From Caldilineales bacterium (GTDB lineage Bacteria > Chloroflexota > Anaerolineae > Caldilineales > Caldilineaceae): a stretch of 64,000 nt of DNA. Location of the stretch: assembly GCA_012271135.1 (NCBI GenBank), contig JAAXGZ010000072.1, positions 1 through 64,000 on the forward strand, written 5' to 3'. A program made the translations under genes and the position numbers. Positions within the stretch are counted from its first letter, which is position 1; every line of letters starts with the position of its first letter. Under the pieces are notes generated by a model, which saw nothing but the letters and a program-made list of their open reading frames with translations, was not told the origin of the DNA and did no database searches. Shown one piece after another: positions 44,589 through 53,272 of the stretch.

Positions 44589-46082
44589 ATGTCTGACGAA
44601 CGACACGCAACCACGGAACAGCCGCCCGACGGTTCCCGCAAGGGCACGCGGACCTCGTCGTTTGGTTTCTCGCGGCGGGAGGGCCATGACGCAAGTCGTT
44701 TCTATGAACGGTTCGAACCTCCGGTCATCGAGGATGCCGAGGAGGTGCAGGGGGACGAGACGACGATCAACCACCTTTGGGTGGGCGACGCCCGCGACAT
44801 GGACGCCTGCATTGCGGCCGAGCCCGGGTCTCCGGTGTTGGCCGACAACTCCGTCGCCTTGGTGGTCACGTCACCGCCCTACTTCGCCGGCAAGGACTAT
44901 GAAATCGAGCTGGGCAAGGGCGAGGTGCCTTCGGATTACCGGTCCTACCTGATCCTGCTCAGGGATGTGTTTGCCGAGTGCCTGCGCAAACTGGAGCCCG
45001 GCGGTCGGATTGCGGTCAATGTTGCCAACCTGGGGCGCAAGCCCTACCGATCGCTGGCGGCCGAAGTGATTCGGATTCTGGAGAGCCTTGGTTTCCTCCT
45101 ACGCGGCGAAATCGTCTGGGTCAAGGCCCGCGCCCTGGGCGGTTCCTGTACCTGGGGCAGCTTCCAAAGCCCGGCCAACCCCGTGATTCGGGATACCACG
45201 GAGCGCATCGTGATTGCCAGCAAGGGTCGGTTTGACCGGGCGGTCCCCAGAGTGCGGCGTGCCAAGCGCAACCTGCCGCACATTGGCACGATGACCAAGG
45301 AGGACTTCATGGAATACACGACCGACGTCTGGAAAATCCCGGCCGAGAGCGCGTCGCGCGTGGGCCATCCCGCGCCGTTTCCGGTGGAGCTTCCCCGAAG
45401 ACTGATAGAGCTATATACCTACAGGGACGATGTGGTCCTGGACCCGTTCCTTGGCTCGGGCACAACGGCCCTGGCCGCGATGCAGACAGGCCGGCAGTTT
45501 GCCGGGTTCGATCTGGATCCCGCCTATGTCGCCCTGGCCCACGAAAGGCTGCAGGGTCCCGAATTGACGGATTGGGCAGGTACCGGGGCGGCCTTGGTGC
45601 CCGGAGGCAGACCACCGAAGGCGTTTGCAACGGTGGAGGAACTGATGGATGCCGCTGCCGACCGCGGTCTGCGCAGTGCGGAAATCGGAGAGGTCCTGCT
45701 TCGGTTGTGCGGATTTGAAGTGGAGTGGAAGAACCGCAAACTGACCGCACAGGGCATTGACGTGGACTTCGTGGCCAGGACACCGGGCGGGCGGCGCGTG
45801 AACGTATTGCTGGGTGGTCCCAATTCCGGCAACAGGCCCGGTCTCAAGAGGACCGATGTGTTGTGGAAGGTGTTGGGCAAGGCCGCGGTGCTTTCTGCTC
45901 TGCCGGAGGATGAACGTTGCCCGTTGCTGGTTTTGACAACGGGGTTACCTAGAACTGGGAGCCCCGAGGCCAAGGCCCTGAGGAACGTCACAGGTCCCGG
46001 CAGGCCCATTGCCGCGGTGATAGACATGCTGGTCCTGATGGACGCGGCATTGCTGGAGCAACTGGCCCGCGAATTGTCATGA
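44589..46082 (+). CDS. DNA methyltransferase (TSPPY type) with nuclease-like C-terminal domain
   Basis: 497 aa. Motif IV VVTSPPYFAGKDY (~92-104) comes before motif I VVLDPFLGSGTTALAAM (~282-298), the order of beta-class enzymes; TSPPY favours N4-cytosine. The C-terminal residues ~345-470 form an extra alpha/beta domain (IGEVLLRLCGFEVEWKNRKL, GIDVDFVARTPGGRRVNVLLGG, LKRTDVLWKVLGKAAVL) shaped like a PD-(D/E)XK fold. The E-x-K strand reads V-N-V-L-L, so it is probably inactive and used for DNA recognition. No separate restriction gene is adjacent; it may be a solitary methylase. Confidence 0.82.
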   Translation: MSDERHATTEQPPDGSRKGTRTSSFGFSRREGHDASRFYERFEPPVIEDAEEVQGDETTINHLWVGDARDMDACIAAEPGSPVLADNSVALVVTSPPYFAGKDYEIELGKGEVPSDYRSYLILLRDVFAECLRKLEPGGRIAVNVANLGRKPYRSLAAEVIRILESLGFLLRGEIVWVKARALGGSCTWGSFQSPANPVIRDTTERIVIASKGRFDRAVPRVRRAKRNLPHIGTMTKEDFMEYTTDVWKIPAESASRVGHPAPFPVELPRRLIELYTYRDDVVLDPFLGSGTTALAAMQTGRQFAGFDLDPAYVALAHERLQGPELTDWAGTGAALVPGGRPPKAFATVEELMDAAADRGLRSAEIGEVLLRLCGFEVEWKNRKLTAQGIDVDFVARTPGGRRVNVLLGGPNSGNRPGLKRTDVLWKVLGKAAVLSALPEDERCPLLVLTTGLPRTGSPEAKALRNVTGPGRPIAAVIDMLVLMDAALLEQLARELS

Positions 46083-46313
46083 CGGTGGCTCTACACAGCG
46101 CAGGGCAGTCGTATTCTTCTATTTGACAGGACCCTGAACAGGTATCTGTTGTTCCAGCCGGCCTGCTTGCGCTTGGAGGCGAAGCCGCCCTTGGCAGTGG
46201 TCTCCCGGTGCAGGTGGAAGTATTGCGAGTGGCTGTTCCAACACCATCAAAGTTCGCTGCACGATTAGAATCAATGCGTTAGCTGGTATGGCGTAGATGT
46301 TGAGAGTTGACCG

Positions 46314-46559
46314 ATGATAGCGAGAATTCCATTGGTCTTGGAGCCGCAGTCTGAAGGGGGGTACACCGTTACCTCTCCACTGCTACCGGAACTGGTTACC
46401 GAGGGCGACACCATCGCCGAAGTTCTGGCAAACGTGGAGGATGCCTTCGCCGCGGTCATGGAGATTTACCAGGACCGCGGTTGTTCATTGCCGTCGGGCA
46501 TATTCATGGACGATGCCAGTGGTCCGGTATCCGTGGAGGCCGTAGTCTCCGTTCCATGA
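46314..46559 (+). CDS. hicB: HicB-family antitoxin
   Basis: 81 aa with the HicB partial RNase-H fold: IPLVLEPQSEGGYTVTSPLL followed by LPELVTEGDTIAEVLANVED (the PELPGCxTxGdT-EAxxN pattern). No separate DNA-binding domain after residue 75. It neutralises the downstream HicA and probably represses the pair. It overlaps hicA by four bases (ATGA), antitoxin first. Confidence 0.85.
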   Translation: MIARIPLVLEPQSEGGYTVTSPLLPELVTEGDTIAEVLANVEDAFAAVMEIYQDRGCSLPSGIFMDDASGPVSVEAVVSVP

Positions 46560-46768
46560 GATACCGGGAGGTCGCCAGGAAGCTGGTCAGGCTGGGGTGT
46601 TACGAGGTTCCCAGGCGCGGCGGCGGCTCTCACCGGAAGTGGCATAACCCCCAGGCACAAAAGGATGCTACGCTCCCGGACTGGGGTAGTCGGGATCTAA
46701 AAATCGGAACCCTGCGCTCGGCCATCAGACAGTTGGGCATAGACTGGTCGGAGTTTCAGGCGTCATAG
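46556..46768 (+). CDS. hicA: HicA-family toxin (mRNA interferase)
   Basis: 70 aa from ATG 46556, the only start that gives a HicA-length protein. It has the small dsRBD-like fold, opening YREVARKLVRLGCYEVPRRG and carrying the catalytic His in GGGSHRKWHNP (~residue 26). IGTLRSAIRQLGIDWSEF closes the domain as in typical HicA. It cleaves mRNA when HicB is lost. Key residues are intact, so the pair looks functional. Confidence 0.85.
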   Translation: MRYREVARKLVRLGCYEVPRRGGGSHRKWHNPQAQKDATLPDWGSRDLKIGTLRSAIRQLGIDWSEFQAS

Positions 46769-47343
46769 CGTTCAGTGGCTGCCAACAGCCCTTGCGTCGC
46801 AAGCTCGATTCTTCCGGAGCTGCTGGCAGGACATTCCCCTGTAGGAGCCGTTGGGCGTGGTTCATCGAATGGCTGGTCTTGGCTGAAAGTAGGGAGAACA
46901 GCCAATACTTGATACCAGTCAGCAGAATCGGACGGCCCGCCGGAAGCCGATGTTGCCGTAAGGCACCGCGACCGCCAAGTACCGGTGAATGGCAGCCGTG
47001 GCCCGTGTCGTACACGGAACCTGCTGACGCTGGGCTGCCACCGGTTCCGGACCCTTTCACCCATAAGGCGGCGGCATGCGGCCGGCACACGCTTCGGGTC
47101 CGGGGATACCCATGCCGGAACCGGACCAAAGTCAACAAGATCGAAATAGTGTCTTGCCTTGGTGCTTGGCACCAGCCGGACTGCGGTCAAAGTCTTCAGG
47201 CTGTAGAATCGCCTAGGCCCGGTAAGACGCGCTCCGGCCAGTAGCCGATTTCGAACGTCGGGGCGCTCGTGCGGAGTTGCTGCCGAAGGGGTTGTGCATC
47301 CGGGTGCCTCTGCTTGTCCGGACCCAGTGAGGATTGAGATTCA
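46769..47343. other. intergenic region with a degenerate TIR copy
   Basis: 575 bases without a supported gene. It contains the single repeat end at 47131-47153. Minus-strand frames at 46770-47190 include a short GNIGFRRAVRF string that recalls the end of formylglycine-generating/C-lectin-like proteins, but stops and shifts prevent a gene call. Confidence 0.4.
47131..47153 (-). repeat. single degenerate terminal-inverted-repeat copy (right-end orientation)
   Basis: GTCAACAAGATCGAAATAGT... matches the right end of the MITE (17247-17269) in about 18 of 23 positions, and the inner flank GGACCAAA also matches the MITE's GACCAAA. No left partner was found within 1 kb. Confidence 0.5.
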
Positions 47344-48147
47344 ATGAGCTTCGACTACTCCAACAAAGTCGTGATTGTCACCGGCGGGGCCAAGGGCATT
47401 GGCCGTGGGATCAGCCTGGCCTTTGGCGCGGCCGGAGCCACCGTCGTCAGCGCCGATGTGGATGAGGCGGCGGGCGGGGACCTGACTGCCGCCGCGGCGG
47501 GCCTTGACGGTGCTGTGCACTTCGTGGCGATCGACGTGTCAACGGCCGACGGTTGTCGATCCCTGGTTGAGACCGCCATGGATTTCGGGGGTCGGGTCGA
47601 CGTGGTCTGCAACAATGTCGGCATTCAGCCCATGTCCTCGTATGTTCGGGCCCATGAGCTTCCGGAGGAGGATTGGGACCGGATTCTTGCCGTAAACCTG
47701 AAGAGCGCCTTCTTGATGGCGAAGTACGCGATCCCGCACATGCAGGCCCAGGGCGGGGGCGTCATCATCAACACAGCCAGCGTGCAGGGTCTGCAGTCTG
47801 CACCAATGGTGTCGGCCTATGCTGCCAGCAAGGGGGGCCTCCTTTCCCTAACGCAGCAGTTGTCGCTCGATTATGCCGTGGATAACATCCGGGTGTTGTC
47901 CGTAAATCCGGGCACCATTGATACACCCTTGGTGGCCGAAGCTGCGGCGGCCAGTGTGCGACCGGGCGTTACATCGCTTCAGGACCTGCGGGACAGCTGG
48001 GCGGAGGATCACCCCATCGGCCGGATTGGGCAACCCGAGGACATCGCGCGCGTGGTGTTGTTCCTGGCTTCCGACGATGCCTCGTTTATGACCGGTTCGT
48101 GGGTCAATGTGGACGGCGGCATGATGGCCAAGGGCGCTTGGGCCTGA
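47344..48147 (+). CDS. SDR-family NAD(P)-dependent oxidoreductase
   Basis: 267 aa classical short-chain dehydrogenase. Cofactor loop VTGGAKGIGRGIS (TGxxxGxG, ~13-25), NNVGIQ (NNAG motif, ~89), the catalytic Ser in NTASVQG (~140) and YAASKGG (YxxxK, ~159). The Asp in SADVDEAAGG after the second strand favours NAD. It is likely a sugar or polyol dehydrogenase, followed after 64 bases by a hydroxyacid dehydrogenase on the same strand. Confidence 0.9.
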   Translation: MSFDYSNKVVIVTGGAKGIGRGISLAFGAAGATVVSADVDEAAGGDLTAAAAGLDGAVHFVAIDVSTADGCRSLVETAMDFGGRVDVVCNNVGIQPMSSYVRAHELPEEDWDRILAVNLKSAFLMAKYAIPHMQAQGGGVIINTASVQGLQSAPMVSAYAASKGGLLSLTQQLSLDYAVDNIRVLSVNPGTIDTPLVAEAAAASVRPGVTSLQDLRDSWAEDHPIGRIGQPEDIARVVLFLASDDASFMTGSWVNVDGGMMAKGAWA

Positions 48148-48211
48148 CCGGATCGGTTACAGGTCGCCCCGGTGGTCCGGGCAACCCTCCTCACATTTCT
48201 GCGGTGGCGCG

Positions 48212-49162
48212 ATGAAGTTCCTGATATTTCCGGCTGTCCCATCCGATGAATTGGACCTGATCAAGGCCGGGGCCGGTCAATGCGAGGTGGTGAACGCCGC
48301 ATCCCTGTCCGAAGCGGAAGCCCACATCGCGGATGCGGACGGGTTCTACGGTGCCTTGACCCCCGAGTTGTTTGCACAAGCGGGCAAACTCCGTTGGGTA
48401 CAGGCCCCCGTGGCAGGGGTTGAGCACTACGTGTTTCCTACCCTGGCCGAGAGCGATGTGGTCTTTACCAACATGGCCGGCATCTACAGTGACGTAATTG
48501 CCGACCACGCTCTGACTTATCTGTTGATGTTCGCCCGGGGTTTTCACGTCTACCGGACGGCCCAGGCGCAACGGGTTTGGGACAAGAACGCCCCGGTGCG
48601 CCACTTGGCGGATTGCACGGTGGCCGTGGTGGGGCTCGGCGGGATTGGCGTGGCGACCGCCAAGCGGGCCAAGGTCCTCGAAACCCGCGTGTTGGGCGTG
48701 GAAGTGCGTCCCATCGACAAGCCGGAAGGAGTCGACGAACTCGCGGGCATCGAGGACCTTGACGAGGTGCTGCAACGGGCCGACTTTGTGATTTTGTGCG
48801 TCCCGCACACCCCGGAGACGGTGAACCTGATCACCACCCGGGAACTGAACCTGATGAAGCCGAGTGCCTACCTGATCAACATCTGCCGGGGCGTGGTGGT
48901 AAACCTCGACGACCTGACGGAGGCGTTACAAGTGGGGCGGATTGCGGGTGCGGGACTTGATGTCTTTGCCATTGAGCCGCTGCCGGAGAGCCATCCCCTC
49001 TGGGCTATGGAGAACGTCATCATCACACCCCATGTCGCGGCCCGCGGCCCGCACATTCGGGAGCGTCACATCCGGGTGGTGGCGGACAACCTTGCACGCT
49101 TCGCCGCGGGTCGTCCCCTGCACAACGTCACGGACAAGCGGCGCTGGTTTCTGGCTCACTGA
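48212..49162 (+). CDS. D-2-hydroxyacid dehydrogenase
   Basis: 316 aa. NAD loop VAVVGLGGIGVATAKRA (~138-154), VQAPVAGVEHYVF with the substrate-site region (~65-77; the usual RxGxG Arg is replaced, as in some GhrA-like members), active-site Glu in DVFAIEPLPESHP (~255) and His in IITPHVAARGP (~276). It is probably cotranscribed with the upstream SDR gene. The third such dehydrogenase in the window, each from a different branch. Confidence 0.87.
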   Translation: MKFLIFPAVPSDELDLIKAGAGQCEVVNAASLSEAEAHIADADGFYGALTPELFAQAGKLRWVQAPVAGVEHYVFPTLAESDVVFTNMAGIYSDVIADHALTYLLMFARGFHVYRTAQAQRVWDKNAPVRHLADCTVAVVGLGGIGVATAKRAKVLETRVLGVEVRPIDKPEGVDELAGIEDLDEVLQRADFVILCVPHTPETVNLITTRELNLMKPSAYLINICRGVVVNLDDLTEALQVGRIAGAGLDVFAIEPLPESHPLWAMENVIITPHVAARGPHIRERHIRVVADNLARFAAGRPLHNVTDKRRWFLAH

Positions 49163-49279
49163 CCGGACGCAGGCACCCGTAGCTGGCGCAGGGCTGCCAC
49201 GTCCGTCGCCAATACCTCAAACTTCAACAAGTACAGCTGTAATACCAACTTGGAAGCAACAGCCTTCGAAGGTGACGGC

Positions 49280-49360
49280 ATGACCTCGCGTCTCGAACTC
49301 ATGGAACGCATCACCGTGCGCCAGGATGTCTTCGGCGGCAAGCCGATCATTCGCGATCTA
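49280..49360 (+). pseudogene. DUF433 antitoxin gene, 5' part (interrupted)
   Basis: ATG 49280, with GAAGGTGA upstream, reads MERITVRQDVFGGKPIIRDL, the start of DUF433 proteins. It breaks off after CGC-GAT-CTA at a TA dinucleotide, the target preferred by IS630 elements. The rest of the gene continues at about 50157 beyond a transposase remnant. Confidence 0.8.
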
Positions 49361-49377
49361 ATACCAATCCAGCATGA

Positions 49378-50165
49378 TCAAGGCGTTTCAGCGGCTGCGG
49401 GCAGGTCGGTCAGGGCCTTCCGGATCCAGTCCCAGCCGCACAGCTGCCGCACTCGTGCCGGGTCGGCCTGCCAGGCCTCCAGCACCGGCTCCAGCGCGCC
49501 CTGCTTGGCCTGCAGGTCCGGATAGACCCGTCCCTCGATGGCTCGCCGCAGCTCCCGGAAGAAGCGCTCGACCGGGTTCAGTTCGGGAGCGTAGGGCGGC
49601 TGTATCACCCGGGGTGCGTCCAGCGCCTGCATCTCCTTCCCCGTGTGGCCCCCGGCCCCGTCCCAGACCCAGCCGTCGATGGTCGGCTCCGCCGCCCAGA
49701 CCTTCCAGATGCGAGCCATCTCCTCGCCCTTCATGTTCTTCTGCCAGGCCCACCACAGCCGTCCCGTCAGGGGATCGATGGCGACCGCCACATAGATGTA
49801 CTTCCAGCCGATTTGCACGGCTCGGGACACGGCCACCCCGCGCGGGGCCCAGACCCTGCGCCCCTGGCCGCGCAGCCCCAGCTTCATCTCGTCGCCCCAC
49901 ACAATGCCCTGGCCCGCCTTCAGTCCGACCGCCTTCAGGCAGGCCCCGAGCCCCCCTTTTTCCAGGCTGCCTGGGCCTGGGGGGCGGCCTGCGGATGGCG
50001 GGGCCGGGGCACCTTCAACCGAATGCCCAGCCGCGGCAGCAAGGTGTACATGCTGCCTACGCTGTAGACCACTCCGAACTGCGCCTCGATCCAGTCCCGC
50101 ACGGCCTGCGCCGTCGCAAACACCCCCTGGGCCGCGGCCGCCACCACCTGCTCCGCCTGCTCGCG
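49378..50165 (-). pseudogene. IS630-family transposase, 5'-truncated and frame-shifted
   Basis: The N-terminal piece (from ~50165) reads AVRDWIEAQFGVVYSVGSMY and RLKVPRPRHPQAAPQ, then runs into A5G6 on the minus strand (49951-49961), where a one-base shift moves into the catalytic frame. The DDE domain follows complete: IVWGDEMKLGL (Asp), WVWDGAGGHTGKEM (Asp) and PYAPELNPVERFFREL (Glu), ending at 49378. The N-terminal helix-turn-helix half before AVRDWI is missing. It lies inside a DUF433 gene. The A5G6 run could be a programmed frameshift site in the intact relative or a decay mutation. Confidence 0.8.
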
Positions 50166-50303
50166 GCCGGCGATACGGCTGAGACAATCTTGCACGAATA
50201 CCCCTTCCTGGAGCCTGAGGACATTCAAGTCTGCCTGATCTACGCTCACCGCCCGATCGCTGGCGAGGTTGTGCACGATCGCGTGCCAGTCAGCGGGTCG
50301 TGA
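50157..50303 (+). pseudogene. DUF433 antitoxin gene, 3' part (interrupted)
   Basis: Reads LLAAGDTAETILHEYPFLEP and EDIQVCLIYAHRPIAGEVVH, the C-terminal half of a DUF433 protein, to a TGA at 50301-50303. It is the continuation of 49280-49360; the join R-D-L | ...LLRLLAAGD fits the family. The TGA overlaps the GTG start of the toxin fragment. Confidence 0.8.
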
Positions 50304-50401
50304 GGTTTTTGCTCGACGTCTGCGCCGCGTCGCGCAGCATGCAAACGACATTGACCGCGCTCGGGCACGACGTGCTGTCGACGGTTTCGCTGCCGCTGTA
50401 A
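50300..50401 (+). pseudogene. truncated DUF5615 (PIN-like) toxin
   Basis: From GTG 50300 the frame reads VRFLLDVCAASRSMQTTLTA then LGHDVLSTVSLPL and stops at 50401 after 33 residues. The opening RFLLD...LxxxGHDV is the start of DUF5615 PIN-like toxins (~110-120 aa), which pair with DUF433 antitoxins. The rest is deleted. The GTGA overlap with the antitoxin is preserved. Confidence 0.75.
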
Positions 50402-50407
50402 GTTCCC

Positions 50408-51319
50408 TCAGAAGGGCAAGGGGGTTCCGGATGCAGTCGTCAGGGCGGTGTACGTGGCCTGCAACTTCGCTGTTACCGGGCCTATGGCCCCGGTACCAAT
50501 GATGCGACCGTCCACTTCCAGCACCGGGGTTAGTTCGCCCATGGTGCCGGTGGTGAAGCATTCGTCCGCACCGTAGACGTCGGCCATGGTGATCCGCATT
50601 TCGCGGTAGGGCTGTCCGAGGTTCCGGGCCATTTCCAGCACAACGCCCCGGGTGATGCCGGGCAGGCAGCTGTCGGCCCATGGGGTGCGCAGCTCGCCGT
50701 CCTGCACCAGAAACAGGTTGGTGGCATTGGTCTCGGCCACGTAGCCGGCCAGGTCGAGCATGATGGCGTCGTCCGCACCGGCCAGGTTGGCGTCGATTTT
50801 GGCCAGGATGTTGTTGATCAGGTTGTTGTGGTGGATTTTGGAATCCAGGCTCTGGGGCGAATTGCGCCGCCAAGTCGAAGTGACGAGGCAGATGCCGGTC
50901 CGCTTGTAGATTGGCTGCTTCCATTCGGCCAAGACGATGAGGCAGCTGCCGTACTGGTTGAGCCGAATGTCCATGCCGGAAGTGACCTTCATGCCTCGTG
51001 ACAGTGTCAGGCGGACATGGACCCCGTCCCTCATGTTGTTGGCCTTCAGGGTTTGGAACAGCGCCTGCTTGATGCTGTCCCGGCTCGGAATGTCGGTGAA
51101 GTGCATGGACCGTGCGGACCGCAGGAGACGGTCCAGATGGGCATCCAGCTGAAAGACGCGCCCGTCATAGATGCGCAGGCCCTCCCACACGGCGTCGCCG
51201 CCTTGCACGGTGCTGTCGAACACGGAGACCTTGGCCTCCGCGCGGGGCAGGAGTTCCCCGCCGACGTGAATCAGGATGTCCGCGTTGCGGCTGTCCGGAA
51301 GGGCGGGGTCCGGTGTCAT
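50408..51319 (-). CDS. class IV aminotransferase (branched-chain/D-amino-acid type)
   Basis: 303 aa from ATG 51319. PLP fold-type IV enzyme: STVQGGDAVWEGLRIYDGRV (~37-56), PLP lysine in SLDSKIHHNNLINNI (~167), AETNATNLFLV (~202) and ADECFTTGTMGELTPV (~255). It transfers amino groups between a branched-chain or similar amino acid and a keto acid. Its start overlaps the stop of the sulfotransferase-like gene by four bases (ATGA), so the pair is translationally coupled. Substrate uncertain. Confidence 0.85.
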   Translation of the reverse strand: MTPDPALPDSRNADILIHVGGELLPRAEAKVSVFDSTVQGGDAVWEGLRIYDGRVFQLDAHLDRLLRSARSMHFTDIPSRDSIKQALFQTLKANNMRDGVHVRLTLSRGMKVTSGMDIRLNQYGSCLIVLAEWKQPIYKRTGICLVTSTWRRNSPQSLDSKIHHNNLINNILAKIDANLAGADDAIMLDLAGYVAETNATNLFLVQDGELRTPWADSCLPGITRGVVLEMARNLGQPYREMRITMADVYGADECFTTGTMGELTPVLEVDGRIIGTGAIGPVTAKLQATYTALTTASGTPLPF

Positions 51320-52059
51320 GCTTGGTTTTCCTTTGGTTCCAACGCGACCTGACGCAGGGCCGTGTAGTACGGCAGGCACTCCTGCAGAAGATCGTTTAGG
51401 TGGTCTGGAAATGGTTCCGCAGGAGCCACCCAGGGATTGAACCCCGTGGTTTTGTGGGCTGCTGCATACCAGTGGGAAGCCCAAACTCCGTCTTCGGGTT
51501 TGGGCCCGGCCGGCCACGACAGCATGGTGGGTTCGAAGGGGATGTTCAGATGCCTGCACAGAAGACACAGCACGGCTTCCGGCTGGTTCTGTAGCAGCTT
51601 TGAGTCCACGACGGCGGGTTCCTGCCCCATGCCTTCAAGGGTTTGGTACAGATCCAGGTGCAGTGCCAGACCCGTGTCCTCCAGCCTTGGCGTGGTTAGC
51701 ACCCTTCCCAGCGACGGAAGCATGGAATGGGGATCGCGGATGAGCAGAAAATGCCGGCCCTCACGCAGGAACGATCGGTCGAGATCCAGCAGGTGGTGGG
51801 TCATCTGCTTGAAAAATACGACCGGCTTGGCGGCGGGACCGCGGAACTGTCGCGCGATGACCTTCTGCGGATCCTGCTCTTGGCTGGCGATCACTTCGGC
51901 GGCAATGGGGTGGTCCGCGCTGGTGGCCGCCAGGTAGGAGGCGTAGAGCGGTTCGTCTACCACCAGTGTGTCGGACCGCTCACGGAACGCGTACATGGTG
52001 GCCGTGGAGATGTTTCGCGGTCCCGACCACATGTGGATGCGCAACGGATTGGAGAACAT
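51316..52059 (-). CDS. sulfotransferase-like family protein
   Basis: 247 aa from ATG 52059 (a TTG at 52071 is the alternative). It opens LRIHMWSGPRNISTATMYAF, with the PAPS 5'-phosphosulfate-loop-like SGPRNIST, followed by VVDEPLYASYL and the FLLIRDPHSMLPSL strand (RDP, 3'-phosphate-binding type). Proteins of this type commonly sit beside class IV aminotransferases. A sulfuryl transfer activity is inferred from fold; the acceptor is unknown. Translationally coupled to the aminotransferase. Confidence 0.7.
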   Translation of the reverse strand: MFSNPLRIHMWSGPRNISTATMYAFRERSDTLVVDEPLYASYLAATSADHPIAAEVIASQEQDPQKVIARQFRGPAAKPVVFFKQMTHHLLDLDRSFLREGRHFLLIRDPHSMLPSLGRVLTTPRLEDTGLALHLDLYQTLEGMGQEPAVVDSKLLQNQPEAVLCLLCRHLNIPFEPTMLSWPAGPKPEDGVWASHWYAAAHKTTGFNPWVAPAEPFPDHLNDLLQECLPYYTALRQVALEPKENQA

Positions 52060-52171
52060 ATCGGGATGCAACTCGTTGTAGGCGGCTGGATCGGTAATGG
52101 CTGACGGCCGCCCAAGTGGTGCAGAATCGGAGGACGGGTCGAAACGGAATTACGTCTAGGAGGGAGCGAGG

Positions 52172-53227
52172 ATGCAGGAACTCAGAGTGGGAATCATCGG
52201 GATGGGGATCGGGCGCGCGAATGCAATCGCCCTTAATTCGTCCCCTCGCTGCCGGGTTACGGCCCTCTGCGACATTCTACCTGAGCGCATGCCCGAGATT
52301 GCCGCTCAGATTCCCAGCCGACCGGACCTCTTCTTCACGGATCACCGCGAACTTTGTGCCAGTGACGAAGTGGACGCGATCTTCGTGGGCACGCCCAATC
52401 AGTTCCATGTGCCGGTGGCCATGGATGTGCTCAAGGCTGGCAAACACGTAATGGTGACCAAACCCTTGGCCGATGCCCTCCAACCTGCTGAGGACCTGGT
52501 TGCGCTTGCCGAATCCACAGGACTGGTCAACATGATGTCCCTGTCCACCCGTTACAGCCCGGCTATCCAGTTCCTGGGACACCAAGTGCAGCAAGGGACC
52601 ATGGGTGAGATTTACTACGCGCGGGCACGCAGCGTGCGCCGGGACGGAATCCCGGCCTGGAGCCCTGGTTTTGTGCGGGAGGGTGGCGGTGCCTTCCGGG
52701 ACATGGGGGTCCACTATCTGGACTCGGCTTGGTGGGTGATGGGCCTGCCGGAACCGGAGTCCGTGATGGGGGTGGCCGGAGCCAAGTTCGGCCCCCGCGG
52801 CCAAGGCTACTTCTCCACGGAGGGCCGGGTTCGGCCACCGGAGGAGTACTGGCGGCAGTTCAAGGCGGACGACTACGGAGGCGGAATCGTGCGTTTTCGG
52901 AACGGTGCCGGCTTGATCATCGAGAGCTTTTGGGCCAGCCACCAGGAACCGGAACGGCAGATTGAGCTATTCGGTACGGAGGGTGGCGCGACGCTCCACC
53001 CATTGACGCTGTTTCGAACCTGTGACGGCGAGCAGCAGAACATCGCGGTGGAGCAGCCGGAAGACAAACAACAGGCCTGGCTGAACGTGGCCCAACACTT
53101 CATCGACTGCATTCTGGACGGCGCGGAATGCCAAGCCCCCTTGAGGCATGGCCTGGAGGTCCAGCGGATGATGGAGGGTCTCCTGGAGAGCGCACAAACC
53201 GGGCAACCAGTCTACTTCCCGGAATAG
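52172..53227 (+). CDS. Gfo/Idh/MocA-family oxidoreductase
   Basis: 351 aa. Rossmann loop VGIIGMGIGRANAI (~6-19), the family EKP-like motif as MVTKPLAD (~93), and the C-terminal dimerisation domain with GGAFRDMGVHYLDSAWW (~172, GGxxxDxGxHxxD). TAGGAGGGAG upstream of ATG 52172. NAD(P)-dependent oxidation of a sugar or inositol-like substrate is typical. It is divergent from the sulfotransferase/aminotransferase pair. Confidence 0.9.
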   Translation: MQELRVGIIGMGIGRANAIALNSSPRCRVTALCDILPERMPEIAAQIPSRPDLFFTDHRELCASDEVDAIFVGTPNQFHVPVAMDVLKAGKHVMVTKPLADALQPAEDLVALAESTGLVNMMSLSTRYSPAIQFLGHQVQQGTMGEIYYARARSVRRDGIPAWSPGFVREGGGAFRDMGVHYLDSAWWVMGLPEPESVMGVAGAKFGPRGQGYFSTEGRVRPPEEYWRQFKADDYGGGIVRFRNGAGLIIESFWASHQEPERQIELFGTEGGATLHPLTLFRTCDGEQQNIAVEQPEDKQQAWLNVAQHFIDCILDGAECQAPLRHGLEVQRMMEGLLESAQTGQPVYFPE

Positions 53228-53272
53228 CCATGGTTGTCCGTGACCGGACCCGGTATCCGTGTGTCCCGCCGG

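Noticed and set aside
46770-47190. Minus-strand sequence recalling the C-terminus of a formylglycine-generating/C-lectin-type variable protein (GNIGFRRAVRF), hinting at a diversity-generating retroelement target
   Set aside because: Frames are broken, no template repeat or reverse transcriptase is visible, and the resemblance is a few residues only.
49374-50303. 309-residue plus-strand open frame as a real gene
   Set aside because: All but the last ~50 residues are the antisense of the IS630 transposase; only the DUF433 tail is genuine.
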